DNA of 64,000 nt from Macrocystis pyrifera (Eukaryota; Sar; Phaeophyceae; Laminariales; Laminariaceae), in contig JASSKH010000010.1 of the NCBI GenBank assembly GCA_031763025.1, positions 3,529,901 to 3,593,900 on the forward strand, read 5' to 3'. Positions 32,805 to 44,357 of this stretch are shown piece by piece. A model generated the notes under the pieces. It saw only the letters and a program-made list of their open reading frames with translations, did no database searches and had not been told where the DNA came from. Positions within the stretch are counted from its first letter, which is position 1; each line of letters opens with the position of its first letter. The position numbers and the translations under genes are program-made.

Positions 32805-33760
32805 CGTCATGCATGGCTGTAGTCGTATGATGGCTGTAGTCGTTATACTATGACATAAACCCTCGCATCCATACGATGCCGGGACGGATCACGTCGGGTT
32901 TTCACCGACCAGGCGGACCTTTCTTGCACCGAGCACGAAGCGAAACGTGATGTGTTGGGCGAGCCGCATGAGGGAGGTAGGGGGTCGGGGGGGGGGGGGG
33001 GGGGTACTCGCTAGGAGAGAGAGAGATGTACTCGATCTCATGCATGGCCGTAGTCATATGACCATAGACCCTCGCATCCCTACAATGCCGGGACGGAGCA
33101 TGTCGGAGATATTACGAGGCAAGATATAGTCTAGAGCACATCGATATACGCAAGACGAGAAAAAAGTTATGGAGGCGTAAAAAAAAGGAGAGGGCCGAGG
33201 GGTGTACTCATTATCATGCATGGCCGTAGTCGTATGACCATAGACCCTCGCACCCCTACAATGCCGGGACGGAGCACGTCGGCTTTTCACCGACCAGGCA
33301 GAGGGGGGGGGGGGGGGGGTGCTCATTTGTTGCTTGCCTTTAGTCATTTGACCATTAACCACGCATCCCTTCCGAGACGGAGCACCGTTCCTACCCCTAA
33401 TAAAGGCACCTTCAACAATGGTTGGGCGCTGGGGGGGGGGGGGGGGGAGTACTCGATAGGAGAGATGTACTCGATCTCATGCATGGCCGTAGTCGTATAT
33501 GACCATAGACCCTCGCATCCCTACAGTGCCGGGACGGAGCATGTCGGGTTTTTCACCGACCAGGCAGACATTGCTTGCACCAAGCGCGAAGCGCCGTGAG
33601 GTGTCCGGCGAGTCGCATGAAGGGTGAGCTGCATCCTACTAAGAACCGCTTGTGAGGCGGACTTTCTTGCATATGGATGACAGCTTCAATGAGTTAGTTT
33701 AATTTCCGGTGTGGCCAGATGGGGGGGGGGATCATCACGGCGTCCGCAGCCATCACGAGG
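32805..33760 (-). mobile_element. Head-to-tail chain of C-tailed SINE and LINE insertions
   Basis: All in minus orientation and joined by G-runs (C-tails). SINE about 32,805-32,965; SINE about 32,985-33,110; SINE about 33,195-33,301; LINE tail about 33,318-33,433 (TGACCATTAACCACGCATCC, TCCGAGACGGAGCACC); SINE about 33,452-33,730, the longest here, reaching GTGGCCAGAT. Each ends in TGCATG..GAGTAC-type sequence and a C-tract. Confidence 0.85.
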
Positions 33761-33784
33761 AGTGACCCGAAGCCTATCGTCGAC

Positions 33785-33850
33785 GGTTAAACCCCTTCTA
33801 GGAGTGCAGGTCCCGTTTCGGGGACAATTGGGGGCAAATCACTTGCAATA
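33785..33850. mobile_element. MITE D fragment
   Basis: TAAACCCCTTCTAGGAGTGC and GTCCCGTTTCGGGGAC. Confidence 0.6.
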
Positions 33851-34214
33851 AAAGTTAGGCGCAAGTTTCTGGACAGTGCAGCGCTAAAACGGTTGTAACC
33901 CCGAGCGCTCTTGTCTTGCGCGCGCTCGTAAACCGGGGATACCCGGCTACTCAAAACAAACGACAGCCCAACGATATCATAGACCAACCCAAACCTCGAA
34001 AATGAGACTTAAGACGCCTCTGGTAGGGGCAACATTCGTGCTAGAGAAGGAAAACGTCAAGGAAACGAAAGAGTACAGACACAACGGGATGTTCGTCGTG
34101 GTACAATAAGAAACTAGAGTAGTCGGACCGATCTAACCGGGTACGTACCCCGAATCAGCGAGAACGGTGTCCTGCGTGGGAAAAAAGCGAACGGTAGACT
34201 TGAAAACAAAAAGC

Positions 34215-34297
34215 TAGCGCTCTGGTCGGAAATATAAGGATATTTTATACATAAATATGAATACCAAGGGGTCCTTATATTTACATCCAAAGTCATA
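34215..34297. mobile_element. Palindromic MITE, family F
   Basis: CTGGTCGGAAATATAAGGAT paired with GTCCTTATATTTACATCCA. Confidence 0.7.
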
Positions 34298-34516
34298 CCT
34301 ATTAGAACAATCCAACGGAGGGACAAAAAAAACAAAAACAAAAAAGTCAGATGTCGTGTATGTATATACATATATATATATATATACCTTCCCCCTCTCC
34401 AGCGGCGCGTCTTGTGTCGGTTCGTCTGCGTCCGATATTCTCTTCTTCTCCTTACCCCCCTGGCGGTTTTCATCGCCCCATCGCGATGCGCCGAAACCGA
34501 GTGCCACCCCGGTACG

Positions 34517-34702
34517 CGGGGAGGGAGGGGAGGGAGGGAGGGAGGGAGGGAGGGAGGGAGGGAGGGAGGGAGGGGGGAGGGAGGGGAGGGAGGGAGGGAG
34601 GGAGGGAGGGAAGGAAAGAGGAAGGGAGGGAGGGAGGGAGGGAGGGAGGGAGGGAGGGGAGGGAAGGAAAGAGGAAAGGAGGGAGGGAGGGAGGGAGGGT
34701 CC
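34517..34702. repeat. (GGGA)n microsatellite
   Basis: About 45 tetranucleotide units with a few interruptions. The Pro/Ser-rich minus-strand frames are artefacts. Confidence 0.95.
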
Positions 34703-35103
34703 GAAAGGTCGGGGAATGAAGGTGCGAGGCTCACCGACTGAAGGGCAAGGTGTCCAAGGCGCCACAAACAAACAAACAAACAAAAAAAACAAGCAAACAA
34801 ACAAAACAAACAAACAAGAAGAAAACGGTACATAGGCGCTTCCAGAATTCGGTATGAAGTGCTCCGAACTACAATTTTATGAACTAAATTTTCCTTTTTA
34901 GGGTCGACCCGTCGGAAACGAACAAAACGACCTTCGAGACGGTCGACTAGACGCCGGCGGCAGATATCACGACACGTTCCGATATCACCTCAAAGGTTGA
35001 CAGGAAAGGGGGGTAAATCACACCAAAGCGACAACAAAACGTATAACTCACTCCGACGGCGAGAGCGTTCGTCCCCTTAAGCGCGAAACAAGTACCGCCT
35101 TCC

Positions 35104-37923
35104 GTGGAAACCCTCGAAAGCACCAACGGGACGCAGGGCAACCAAAGCTTGGAGAGAGAGTCGAACCAACCTCACACAGAACAAAAAACGACCACAACGG
35201 CACCAATGCCAGCGAGGAAACGCCCGCCCCCGAAAAACGGGAAGAGTTCCAAGAAGAGGCGGCCACAAAATGCGGAGCAATTTTCCGAGCTATTGGAAAG
35301 AATAGAGCAAGTAAAGTAATAGGGAAGAAGTTTATAGTATGCACCAGAGCGGTAAAATGGTGAGATGAAAAAGTAAAAGAGGCTATAGGAGTAAGGAGAA
35401 AGGCACACGCAACATAGACATCGAGCAAAACTACGACAGGATGGGAGGGATATGCTATAGCTAGAAATGAAGTAAAAGAGATGGTAGAGAAGAGGAAGAA
35501 AGGGATATGGAAAGACGTAGTAAAAGAAGCGAACGAAGACTTTGAGGGCGGGATGGACCAGATGTGGGTAGGAACAAAAAGGATACTGGGCAAACAAGCA
35601 GGAGAGGCAGACACGGGAATAACTACCTCAAGAGCACAGAACGGTAAAAGGGCTAGTAGTTCGGAGGGGAAAAGGGAAGTAATATTAATAGTAGAGCATT
35701 ACCGTAAGCTAGGAACACCCACAGTCAACGAAACGCTCGACGCAGAATTAGATAAGGAAATCAACGCGTGGGCAGAGGCGAACGTAGATGCATCAGAAAG
35801 GGAAGGCAGTGGTTCAGGACGGTTCCAGAGAGAGTTCACAAGGGAAGACGTAAATAAGTGTGTAGCTAAACGTAAGAATAGAAAGGCAGCAGGGGCAGAC
35901 CAAATAGTGAATGGTTTTATGAAGTACGGGGGAGAAGGAATGCTTACCATGATGGTTATGTTGTATACCTGGATATGGAAAAACGAATACGCACCTACGA
36001 GGTGGAGAGAAGGAGTAGTATTAATAGTAAATTTATTCAAGAAAGAAGATGAGGCTGACCCGGGGAACAATAGAGGGATAGTGCTACTAAGCACAGTAGG
36101 GAAAACACTTTGTAAGATTTCGAACGATGTAATGGGAACAATGACGGAGAATGAAGACAAAATAAGCGAAGGGCAAGCAGGGTGTAGGCCAAACCGTAGC
36201 TGCGTAGACCATGTGTACACCTTGAGTAAGATAATCCAAGGTAGGAAAGACGCGGGACCACCAACGTACTGATTCTTTCTAGATGTGCAGAAAGCCTACG
36301 ACACAGTATGGAGAAATGGATTGTGGAAAAAAACCGTGGGAAATAGGAATCAGAGGAAAGATGTGGAGAATTACGAAAAAGATGACGGAATGTACGAGAA
36401 GTGCTGTGATGCTGGACGGGGAAATATCGAAGTCTGTTGACATTTTACAAGGAGTTGCACAGGGATGTACGTTGTCACCTAACTTATTCAATATATATTA
36501 ACAACCTGATAGTAGCAGTCGAGGCAGCAAGGCAGGGAGTCACGGTAGGGGAAGATGCGGTGTCGGGATTGATGTTTGCGGATGATTTCGTGTGGATATC
36601 AGAAACACCCGAAGGATTGCATAAACAAATAGAGAAGACGCTAGAATACACCAGGAAATGGAGGGTGACGGCGAATGTCGAGAAATACGCAGTAGTTGGT
36701 TGCAACGAAGATAAGGTAAACCCGGTAAATTTCAGCTGGAAGTGGGGAGTAGATGAATTGCCGATCGTAGACCAGTATACATACCTTGGCGTAGAGATCT
36801 CAAAAAACTGCTCTTGGGATACACATATAGCAAAAGTAATAGGAAAGGGTAAGGCACAAGTAGGCAAGATGGATGCGACCCTAACAGACTCGCACGTTGA
36901 CACTAGGATTAAGATATGTATCCTGATGAATGTGATAGTACCAAAGCTAGAATATGCAGGAGAAGTACGGGAAGGGAACGCGAAGTTCGTTAAACAGTTG
37001 GAAACAGTACAGATGACAGCAGCTAAAAAGTACCAAGATGCTCAAGTACGATTAGAAATACAGTACTAAGAGCAGAACCGGGAACGTACCCACTCAAGAC
37101 AAATAGAGACATGAGAAATTTGAAATGGCAAAATAAGGTAAGGAACATGCCAAAAAAGAGGTTGCCAGCCATAGTTGATAAAGCTGTATGGGAGAAGGTA
37201 ACAAGAGGGCGCTGGAATAAGGTGGGATGGCGTAGTTGAGAAAGTATGGAAGGATACAGGGGGAAACCAAGAAGAGGTGATATCCGCAGAAAAAATTGGG
37301 AGGCACAAGGCAGAAGTAGAAGAAAGGATAGAAAGTAAGGAAAAGGCTAGCGCTAAGAAACAAGGTGGAATCAGAAAAACATTTAGAGGTGTACGGGGGA
37401 TTGACGGAAGGAATAGGTATGAAAACGCATTTGCACGGCCCAATGGACTTCGCGAAAACGCTGAAACTGCGATTTCGTGTCGGTGACCTGGACCTGCCAG
37501 AGAGAAGAGAGAGGAATACCAGTAGCCGGGAGGAGGAAGTAGATGCACAGATATGCCCGTTTGGCAAAGCAATAGAGAGTAGAAGTCACATAGTAGGAGA
37601 ATGTGAAATGTACAAAGAGGAACGGGATGTGTTAGAAGAGATGAGGGAAATAGACGGATGTGGCATGGAGGAGTTTGATACGCTAGATAGCAGCGAGAAA
37701 ACGATCGCTATCCTAGAGGATAGATGACCACAGGCGGCCAAACTGGAACGGGATAAGATTAGCAAAAAGGTTATATGTGTTATATGGAAACAACGTAATG
37801 AGCGCCCAAATGTTGGAGGTGTCTCTATTAAGAGTAGGAACGGTGCCCGTCTCGAAAGGGATGCGTGGTCAATGGTCGAATGACTAACGCAAGCAATGAG
37901 TATCCCCCCCCCCCCCCCCCCCC
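35104..37923 (+). mobile_element. LINE (non-LTR retrotransposon), 5'-incomplete, decayed, poly(C)-tailed
   Basis: The protein trace runs from a basic segment (MPARKRPPPKNGKSSKKRRP) through WWDE..KEAIGVRRKAH linker sequence into a reverse transcriptase. RT motifs include AAGADQIVNGFMKYGG, PGNNRGIVLLSTVGK, SEGQAGCRPNRSCVDHVY, FFLDVQKAYDTVW (motif A), QGVAQGCTLSPNLFNI (B) and GLMFADDFVWIS (C, FADD catalytic pair). The C-terminal CCHC-type zinc motif is CPFGKAIESRSHIVGEC. The ORF ends ERDAWSMVE about 25 bases before a C-run (37,904-37,923). Breaks: TGA at 36,270; frame changes near 36,335 (A-run), 36,495 and 37,026; TGA near 37,725. No endonuclease domain is seen upstream, so the copy is probably 5'-truncated. 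The clade is not assignable by eye. Confidence 0.92.
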
Positions 37924-38046
37924 TCTCCCGCCTGCCCGCTAACCCTGGTGCCACGACCTTTAACCTCTAGTCCCCATCACCACCACCACCAACATATACA
38001 TCAATACAAGGAAGGAGCCCTTCACAGCAGCGGCAGCGGCGGCGGC

Positions 38047-38084
<38 letters not shown>

Positions 38085-38124
38085 CGGTCCGAACAAAACC
38101 AACCAAAAGGCAGCCTCTACTTAC

Positions 38125-38955
38125 CGTAGCACAATCAACACCAGCACCAGCACCAGCACCAGCCGACAGGCGGCCGCCTTCTCCTCCATCTCCATCCCCT
38201 TTCCCCTCCAACCTCCAGTCCAGCCCCGTCCCCTTCTGTCGATCCCGCCCTCCCCCCCCCCCCCCCCCCCCCCCTCCCCCTCCTCCTCCTCCTCCTCCCC
38301 CCCCCCCCCCCCCCCCCCCCCCTCCCCCTCCGCGTCTTCTTCCTCCCCCTCCCCTTCCCCCTCGTCGTCGTCGCTCGAGTCGTTGATGGTAACGACATCC
38401 GGCGACCGAGGCACTTTCGGTGCCCTGCCGCCGCTTTTTCGGGGACTGCACCGGAGTTTATTTTTGTATAAAGGAGAGTTCGGTGCCCCTCCCGGCCCAT
38501 CGTGGCGGTAGCCGTGGCCGGTACTGTCCCGGTTGCGACCACCGACGCCGCCGCCGCCGCTGCCGCCACTGTGTCCTAAGGCCGACATGATTCCGGTGAC
38601 CGGGTTCTTGCCATACGTGCGGATGTTAGGGTTTAGCTGTTGCTCTCGCGTGGTGGCGGTACCGGCGGTAGCGGCCGTAGCGGCGGCAGGAGTGGTCGCA
38701 GTGACAGATGGGCCATCGCAAGGTGCGTTTCGGGCTCGCCTGCGGGAGTAATGAAAGGCAGGGGCGCTGTGTTGTGTGCGTACATACGTGCGTTTACGTG
38801 TTATCTTTGCAGCAAAAAAAAATGATAAGAGCAAAAGACCAGAGAGATGCAGAGTACGATGAAGTATGAGGGGACGAAGGCCTGGCGTTCTTGGCCCGTT
38901 TGGCACGTTGTTTCTTCTTCGGCTGCAGCTGCAGCTGCAGCGGCAGCAGCAACAT
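38125..38955 (-). CDS. Two exons with NLS and SUMO-interacting-type motif; possible N-terminus of the SUMO protease
   Basis: Exon 1 (38,955-38,858) starts ATG and encodes LQLQPKKKQRAKRAKNARPS, a strong basic nuclear-localisation stretch. It ends at a phase-2 donor that joins in frame to exon 2 (38,739-38,125, after TCCCGCAG). Exon 2 reads TYGKNPVTGIMSALGHSGG, NSPLYKNKLRCSPRKSGG and PKVPRSPDVVTINDSSDDDE, then Glu/Gly-rich sequence with two long G-runs, and ends at the excellent donor GTAAGT. DVVTINDSSDDD has the form of a SUMO-interacting motif: a hydrophobic core followed by Ser and acidic residues. Frame beyond the G-runs is uncertain. The strand, the motif and the missing N-terminus of the protease 10 kb downstream suggest one gene with a large LINE-bearing intron. 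This link is inference. Confidence 0.55.
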
Positions 38956-39209
38956 CGCCAACAATCACCACCCCCAGTCAACTCCACGACCACCACGACC
39001 ACCACGACCACCACGACCACCGCCGCCACACCAACACCGACATGAACACCAACAGCGACACCAACACCGACCGACACAGCCACCACCGACATCAACACCA
39101 CCACCACCGCCACCGCCACCGCCACCAGTATCCGCACCAGTACCAACAGAGCAACAACATCATCACCAATACCTTCACCACCAGCACCACCACCAACACC
39201 ACCAACACC

Positions 39210-39241
<32 letters not shown>

Positions 39242-39301
39242 CAATAACCAGGCACCTCAATGCACGAGGTAAAAAGTGGGTTGGGCAGGGCGTATAACAA
39301 C

Positions 39302-39335
<34 letters not shown>

Positions 39336-39350
39336 CCGAAAAGGTGAAAA
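38956..39350. repeat. CCA/CAA trinucleotide low-complexity run
   Basis: CCACGACCACGACCACC-type units pass into CACCACC and (CAA)n. The 459-codon minus-strand frame over this block is mostly artefact. Confidence 0.9.
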
Positions 39351-39640
39351 AAGAAGTGGATTGGACGGGGCGCGTGTGCGCGTACCCCACTCTGCAACCC
39401 GTAGTACCAACAGGAACACCCACCTGGTCCATAAATTTTCCGACAGAGTGGTAAAAACTGCACTTAGAAAAACTGCACTAGTTCCTCGTAAGCGTCGCAC
39501 ACTGACACACTCAAAAATCCGAAACTGCTAGCGGCCGGATAACTAAATATATTTTCAGATGCAAATACTCCACATAAAAAAGGGCATCGACGGGTGGGCT
39601 ATATGGAGATTGGCAAAAAAAACAGTGGGGGAGAGAGGAT

Positions 39641-39677
<37 letters not shown>

Positions 39678-40000
39678 GGGGGGGTCCCTCCGTCCCCTGG
39701 GAGGAATCCCTCCGTCTCCTGGTGCTGCTGTCCGCTCACCTCTCCCAACCCGCCGCGGATTGTCGATCCCGGTCCCGGCGCCGGCGCCCGCACCGTCGCC
39801 ATCCTTGTCCCATCTTGAGAGGCGTTACAATGGCGGGACAAATGAAAGTGACATCCCAGAGAATAGAAAAAGAGGTGCCGAGAAGGCAAGGGGGCAGGGG
39901 GACGAGGAAGGGGAGGGGGGGGGGAGGACGGGGGGGGGGGGGCGGGCGGGTGGAGGTCGGAATGTTTGCGACGTACGATATGTTGTCTACAGGCGAGGTT
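39351..40000. other. G-runs; no supported gene
   Basis: A G-run of about 35 lies at 39,642-39,678 and another at about 39,931-39,942. Frames on both strands are Gly- or Pro-rich only. Confidence 0.5.
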
Positions 40001-41010
40001 TTCGCGGCCGAAGCCAACCGATCGACTCACCGATTCACGGACCGATTCACTGAAACTGGTATTTCCACCGAACGAGAGTCGATTGACCGAAACCGACCAA
40101 CCAACAAACAAAAACCACCGATTCATCATCGATAAAAAAAGATCGATCGAAAACCAATCAATCACAAGGAAGCAACCGATAATCCGACCGATTCACCGAG
40201 CGATCTGCGGGCCAACCCACCGACCGACCGACCCACCGATCCGCCAAAACCGACGGATCGCCCAAAGACCAACCCTTAACAAAAGAATCAACCAACAAGC
40301 CAACGAGTTCTACCAATCCATCAAACCCATCACCCGACCAATCTAATCAATCGGTCAGTCCACCAACCAACCAAACCCACCAACTAACCTACCAACCATA
40401 TCAAACGAAACAAACGAACCAACCAACCAACCAACCAACCAATCAAACCGCATCAACCCATTTCAACAACGGCTACGAACCGATCAACCAACGTCGCCGA
40501 CCTGCTCTGCGGGCCACCGGCTTGCGCCTGCCATTCTCTCCTCCTCCTCTTCGCGCGCCAAAAACTGACGGATCGGGCCGAGGTGAGCCGCATCACCCGT
40601 CCCCATCAGTGAACTCCTCAATCTATCAACCCATCAAAATCTACACAATAACCAACCCGTGAAAGGGCGCATATACCGACCGATTCCGGCCAGAAAAATA
40701 ATCCGTCGACCGAAAACCGCCAACTCCAAGGTGCAAACCAAATCCACCCACCGATCACCGCCTACATACCGACCCGCCGACCGAAAACCACACGTCCACC
40801 ATTCCACCGACCGAAACCATACCCCGATACATCGATCACCCCCTGTATACCAATCTGCAGACAGAAACGTGCCTCAAACCAGCCATATACTGTATTCCAA
40901 TCCACCAACCGAAACGACACACCGATCCCGAACGATTCCACCGGACACTCTACCGAACGATTCGTTCGGGAACGACAAAAAAAAATCTACCGAACGACTC
41001 CACCGAAGGT
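40001..41010. repeat. Degenerate ACCGA/ACCAA-type simple repeat
   Basis: Dense short words CCGATT, ACCGACC, CCAACC and ACCAACCAACC throughout. Open frames are compositional artefacts. Confidence 0.8.
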
Positions 41011-41200
41011 TTCCGCCCACCTGTTCTGCTGGCGATTGGCTTGCGCCTTCTCCTCTCTCTGGCGTTTCGCCGCTTCTCTGACAGTGGTGGTCTTACCCTG
41101 CCCACTCCTGCCAGCCACCGGCCTTGCCGCCCTAGGGGGGACCCCACCGCCTCCGCTTTGAATAAAAGTGCCGGGGATTATCGGTGCGGCTAACGGTTTC
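41011..41200. other. Short unique stretch, possible repeat-flanked exon not provable
   Basis: Minus-strand reading gives ERREKAQANRQQNRWAE and a Gly/Pro segment before GKTTTVREAAKRQ. Too short and unframed by clear splice sites to call. Confidence 0.25.
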
Positions 41201-41946
41201 ACAAAAAAAACACAAACGAAACGGAACGGAACGGAACGAAACGAAACGACAGCAGAGAACGAAACGAAACAAAAACAAAGCGAAACGAAACGAAAGGAAA
41301 AGAAACATAATGGAAACGGAACGGAACGAAACCGAACAAAACGAAACGAAAACAGAAGAACAAAAAAAAAAACGAAAAGAAAACGAAACGACAGCAGAAA
41401 ACGAAACGAAACAAGAACGAAACGAAAATACAAAAAAAAAACGAAAATAGAGCACAAACAGAAACGAAACGGAAACATAAGTGAAACGAAACGAAAAGAA
41501 ACAGAATAGAAGGGAAACGGAACAAACGAGAACAGAGAGAACGAAACGAAACGAAAAAACAAAACCAAACGAAAATAAAACAGAAACAGAAACGGAACGG
41601 AACGAAACAAAACCAGATAAAAAACGAAACGAGACAAACGCGAGAAAACGAAAGCAGAACGCGAAACGAAAAATTTGAAAACCAAAAACAGAAAATAAAA
41701 CGATATATACAAATGGAACGAAACGAAACGAAACCAAACCAAACGAAACCAAGCGAAGCGAGACGAAGACAGAAACGAGTCGAAACGAAAATAGAAGAAA
41801 ATCGAAACGAAGAGAGAAATGAAAACAGGAAGACAAGAAAAGAAAAGACATGGTAAGACAAGACAAGACAAGGCGAGGAAAGGCGAGGCAAGGCGAGGCA
41901 AGGCAAGGCAAGGCAAGGCAAGGCAAGGCAAGGCAAGGCAAGGCAA
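41201..41946. repeat. GAAACGAAAC repeat followed by (AAGGC)n
   Basis: GAAAC/GGAAC units run to about 41,850, then (AAGGC)n to 41,946. The Phe-rich minus-strand frames are artefacts. Confidence 0.95.
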
Positions 41947-42104
41947 ACCCTAACCCAAACACATTCGTGGACCGCCGGCAGCTACACAGGTACCGCTATT
42001 GGATAAGGGCACGACGTGCACGGAACAGCACCTAATCATCCAACCGTTCTCACCAAGTTATCGGTACGGGAACATGCTCCTGTTACGTTCAACGTTGCTG
42101 ATAC

Positions 42105-42800
42105 CGGTACCGGTACCAGTATTGATACCAATTCCGATACCAATACCGACCCCGATACCGATACCGATACCTATACTGATATCGGTACCCATATTGATGC
42201 AGATTCCTCTACCCATATCGATGCCGACACCGATATCGATACCGATATCGATACCGATACCGATACCGATACCGACATTGATACCGATACCGATATCAAT
42301 CCTGCTACCGGTATCAATACCGACATGGATACCGACACCGATACCAAAACCAATACCGGTACCGATACTGATACCGATGCCTATCCTGACATCGATATAT
42401 CGATACAGATTTTTCTACCCATATCGACACCGACACCGATACCGATACCAACACCGACATCGACACCGACATGACACCGATATTAGACACCGATACCGAT
42501 ATTAATACTGCTACCGGCATCAAAAACGATATGGATACACATCGATACCAAGACCAATACCGGTGTCAATACCGATACCGATAGCTATACTGGTATCGAT
42601 ATATCGACACAGATTCTGCTATCAATATCGACACCGACACCGATACCGATACCAACACCGACATCAATACCGACACCGATTTTGATACCGATATGGATGC
42701 CAACACTGATACGAAGACTGATACCGGTATCATACCGATACCGACACAGGAACCGATGCCGATACTGACACCGACACCGATGTCAACACCGATATCGATG
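42105..42800. repeat. (GATACC)n / (GACACC)n degenerate hexanucleotide array
   Basis: ACCGATACCGAT units over about 700 bases, with many substitutions. Confidence 0.95.
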
Positions 42801-42919
42801 CTACCACAGCTACCACTGGCGTCGAGGCTGCCACCATAACCGTTACCGCAACCGGCTCAGCCGTAACCGTCAATGTCACTGCTACATTTTGCCACCGCCC
42901 CTACCGTTACCTTACCGTT

Positions 42920-43295
<376 letters not shown>

Positions 43296-43434
43296 ACACA
43301 CTGCCAAGGGAAGCGCCCGGGCACCTCCTCCCTGTTACCACCGTACACGAAGGGGCACCGCGCCGGTCAAGCAGAGGCCAAAACGCGCACGGCACGGGAC
43401 CGAAACCGAATGTTGCAACACCGACCGGGCAATC

Positions 43435-43505
43435 CCCCCCCCTGCCCCCCCCTCCACCCCCCCCCCCCCCTCTCCCGCCCCCCCCCCCGCCCGCTCCATC
43501 CCCCT
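43435..43505. repeat. C-rich runs
   Basis: Several consecutive C-runs separated by single T, A or G, on the same strand as the nearby plus-sense C-tails but without an attached SINE. Confidence 0.7.
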
Positions 43506-43729
43506 CGCCCACCTCCCCTTACCTTTGGGTTTGGAACTCGAGGCCGCTGCAGCGTACTCGTTGGTTGATGCCCGCCGAGTCTTACTCCGGGGCGAAATCA
43601 AGGGAAGCGAACGTTTGCCTCCGGTTTGCACGGTATGCATAGGTAATGGCGGGAACATCTTCAAACGCGCGCGGGGGGGGGGGGGGGGGGGGGGGGGACG
43701 GCCGTCACGGCACGTAGAGTGGCAGTAGG

Positions 43730-43905
43730 CACGCAAGACACACGCAGCAGGCACGCAAGACACACACAGCAGGCACGCCAAGAGGCAAAGGCACGCGCAA
43801 GCAACGCACGGGGCGCGCGCGACCCAGGCACGCAACACACATACGCAGCAGAGGCGCGCAAGACGCAGAGCACATACAGGCAGCCAGGCGCACAGGCACA
43901 CGCGC
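43730..43905. repeat. Minisatellite of GCACGCAAGACACACGCAG units
   Basis: About eight diverged 20-base units. Confidence 0.8.
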
Positions 43906-43952
43906 GAAACAAGGTCCGGGGACGACACAAGCGGGGAGGGCAGCACGGAGGG

Positions 43953-44357
43953 GGGGGGTAGTAGTACTCATTATCATGCATGGCCATAGTCGTATAACCA
44001 TAGACCCTCGCATCCCTACAATGCCGGGACAGAGCACGTGGGGTTTTCACCGACCAGGCAGACATTGCTTGCATCAAGCGCGAAACGCCGTGAAGTGTTG
44101 GGCGAGTCGCATGGAGGGTGAGCTGCATCCTACTAAGAACCGCGTTTGAGGCGGATTTTCTTGCATATGGATGACAGCGTCATTGAATTGATTCAATTTC
44201 TGCTGCGGCCACCTCCAGAGACAACAACGGGTTTCACTATGTGACTGCCTCGTGGGTGCCTTACCACACACGCTAGGTGATACGATCATCACCTTTGTGC
44301 GGAGTAAGGTTCTCCCCGAACGAAAAAAATGTTTCAACTCGACCGCCAGCCATGGTG
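43953..44357 (-). mobile_element. C-tailed SINE, near full length
   Basis: In reverse complement it starts GTCACCATGGCTGGCGGTCG, passes GTGCGG, CACCCACGAGGCAGTCACAT, GAGGTGGCCGCAG, GCATCCATATGCAAG-type sequence and GATGCAGCTCACCCTCCATG, and ends GGCCATGCATGATAATGAGT then a C-run. It matches 61,725-62,118 end to end, defining a unit of about 400 bases. No convincing Pol III A/B boxes are seen. Confidence 0.85.

Noticed and set aside
35481-37069. A host reverse-transcriptase or telomerase gene
   Set aside because: Motif wording, C-terminal zinc motif, broken frames and several truncated copies show a LINE.
38121-39500. 459-codon minus-strand frame as one gene
   Set aside because: Its middle is a translation of CCA/CAA trinucleotide repeats. 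Only the part up to about 38,739 is kept, as an exon.
41940-41960. Interstitial telomere (AAACCCTAACCC)
   Set aside because: Less than two units and adjacent to (AAGGC)n; also seen as a scrap near 49,510. Too short to mean anything.
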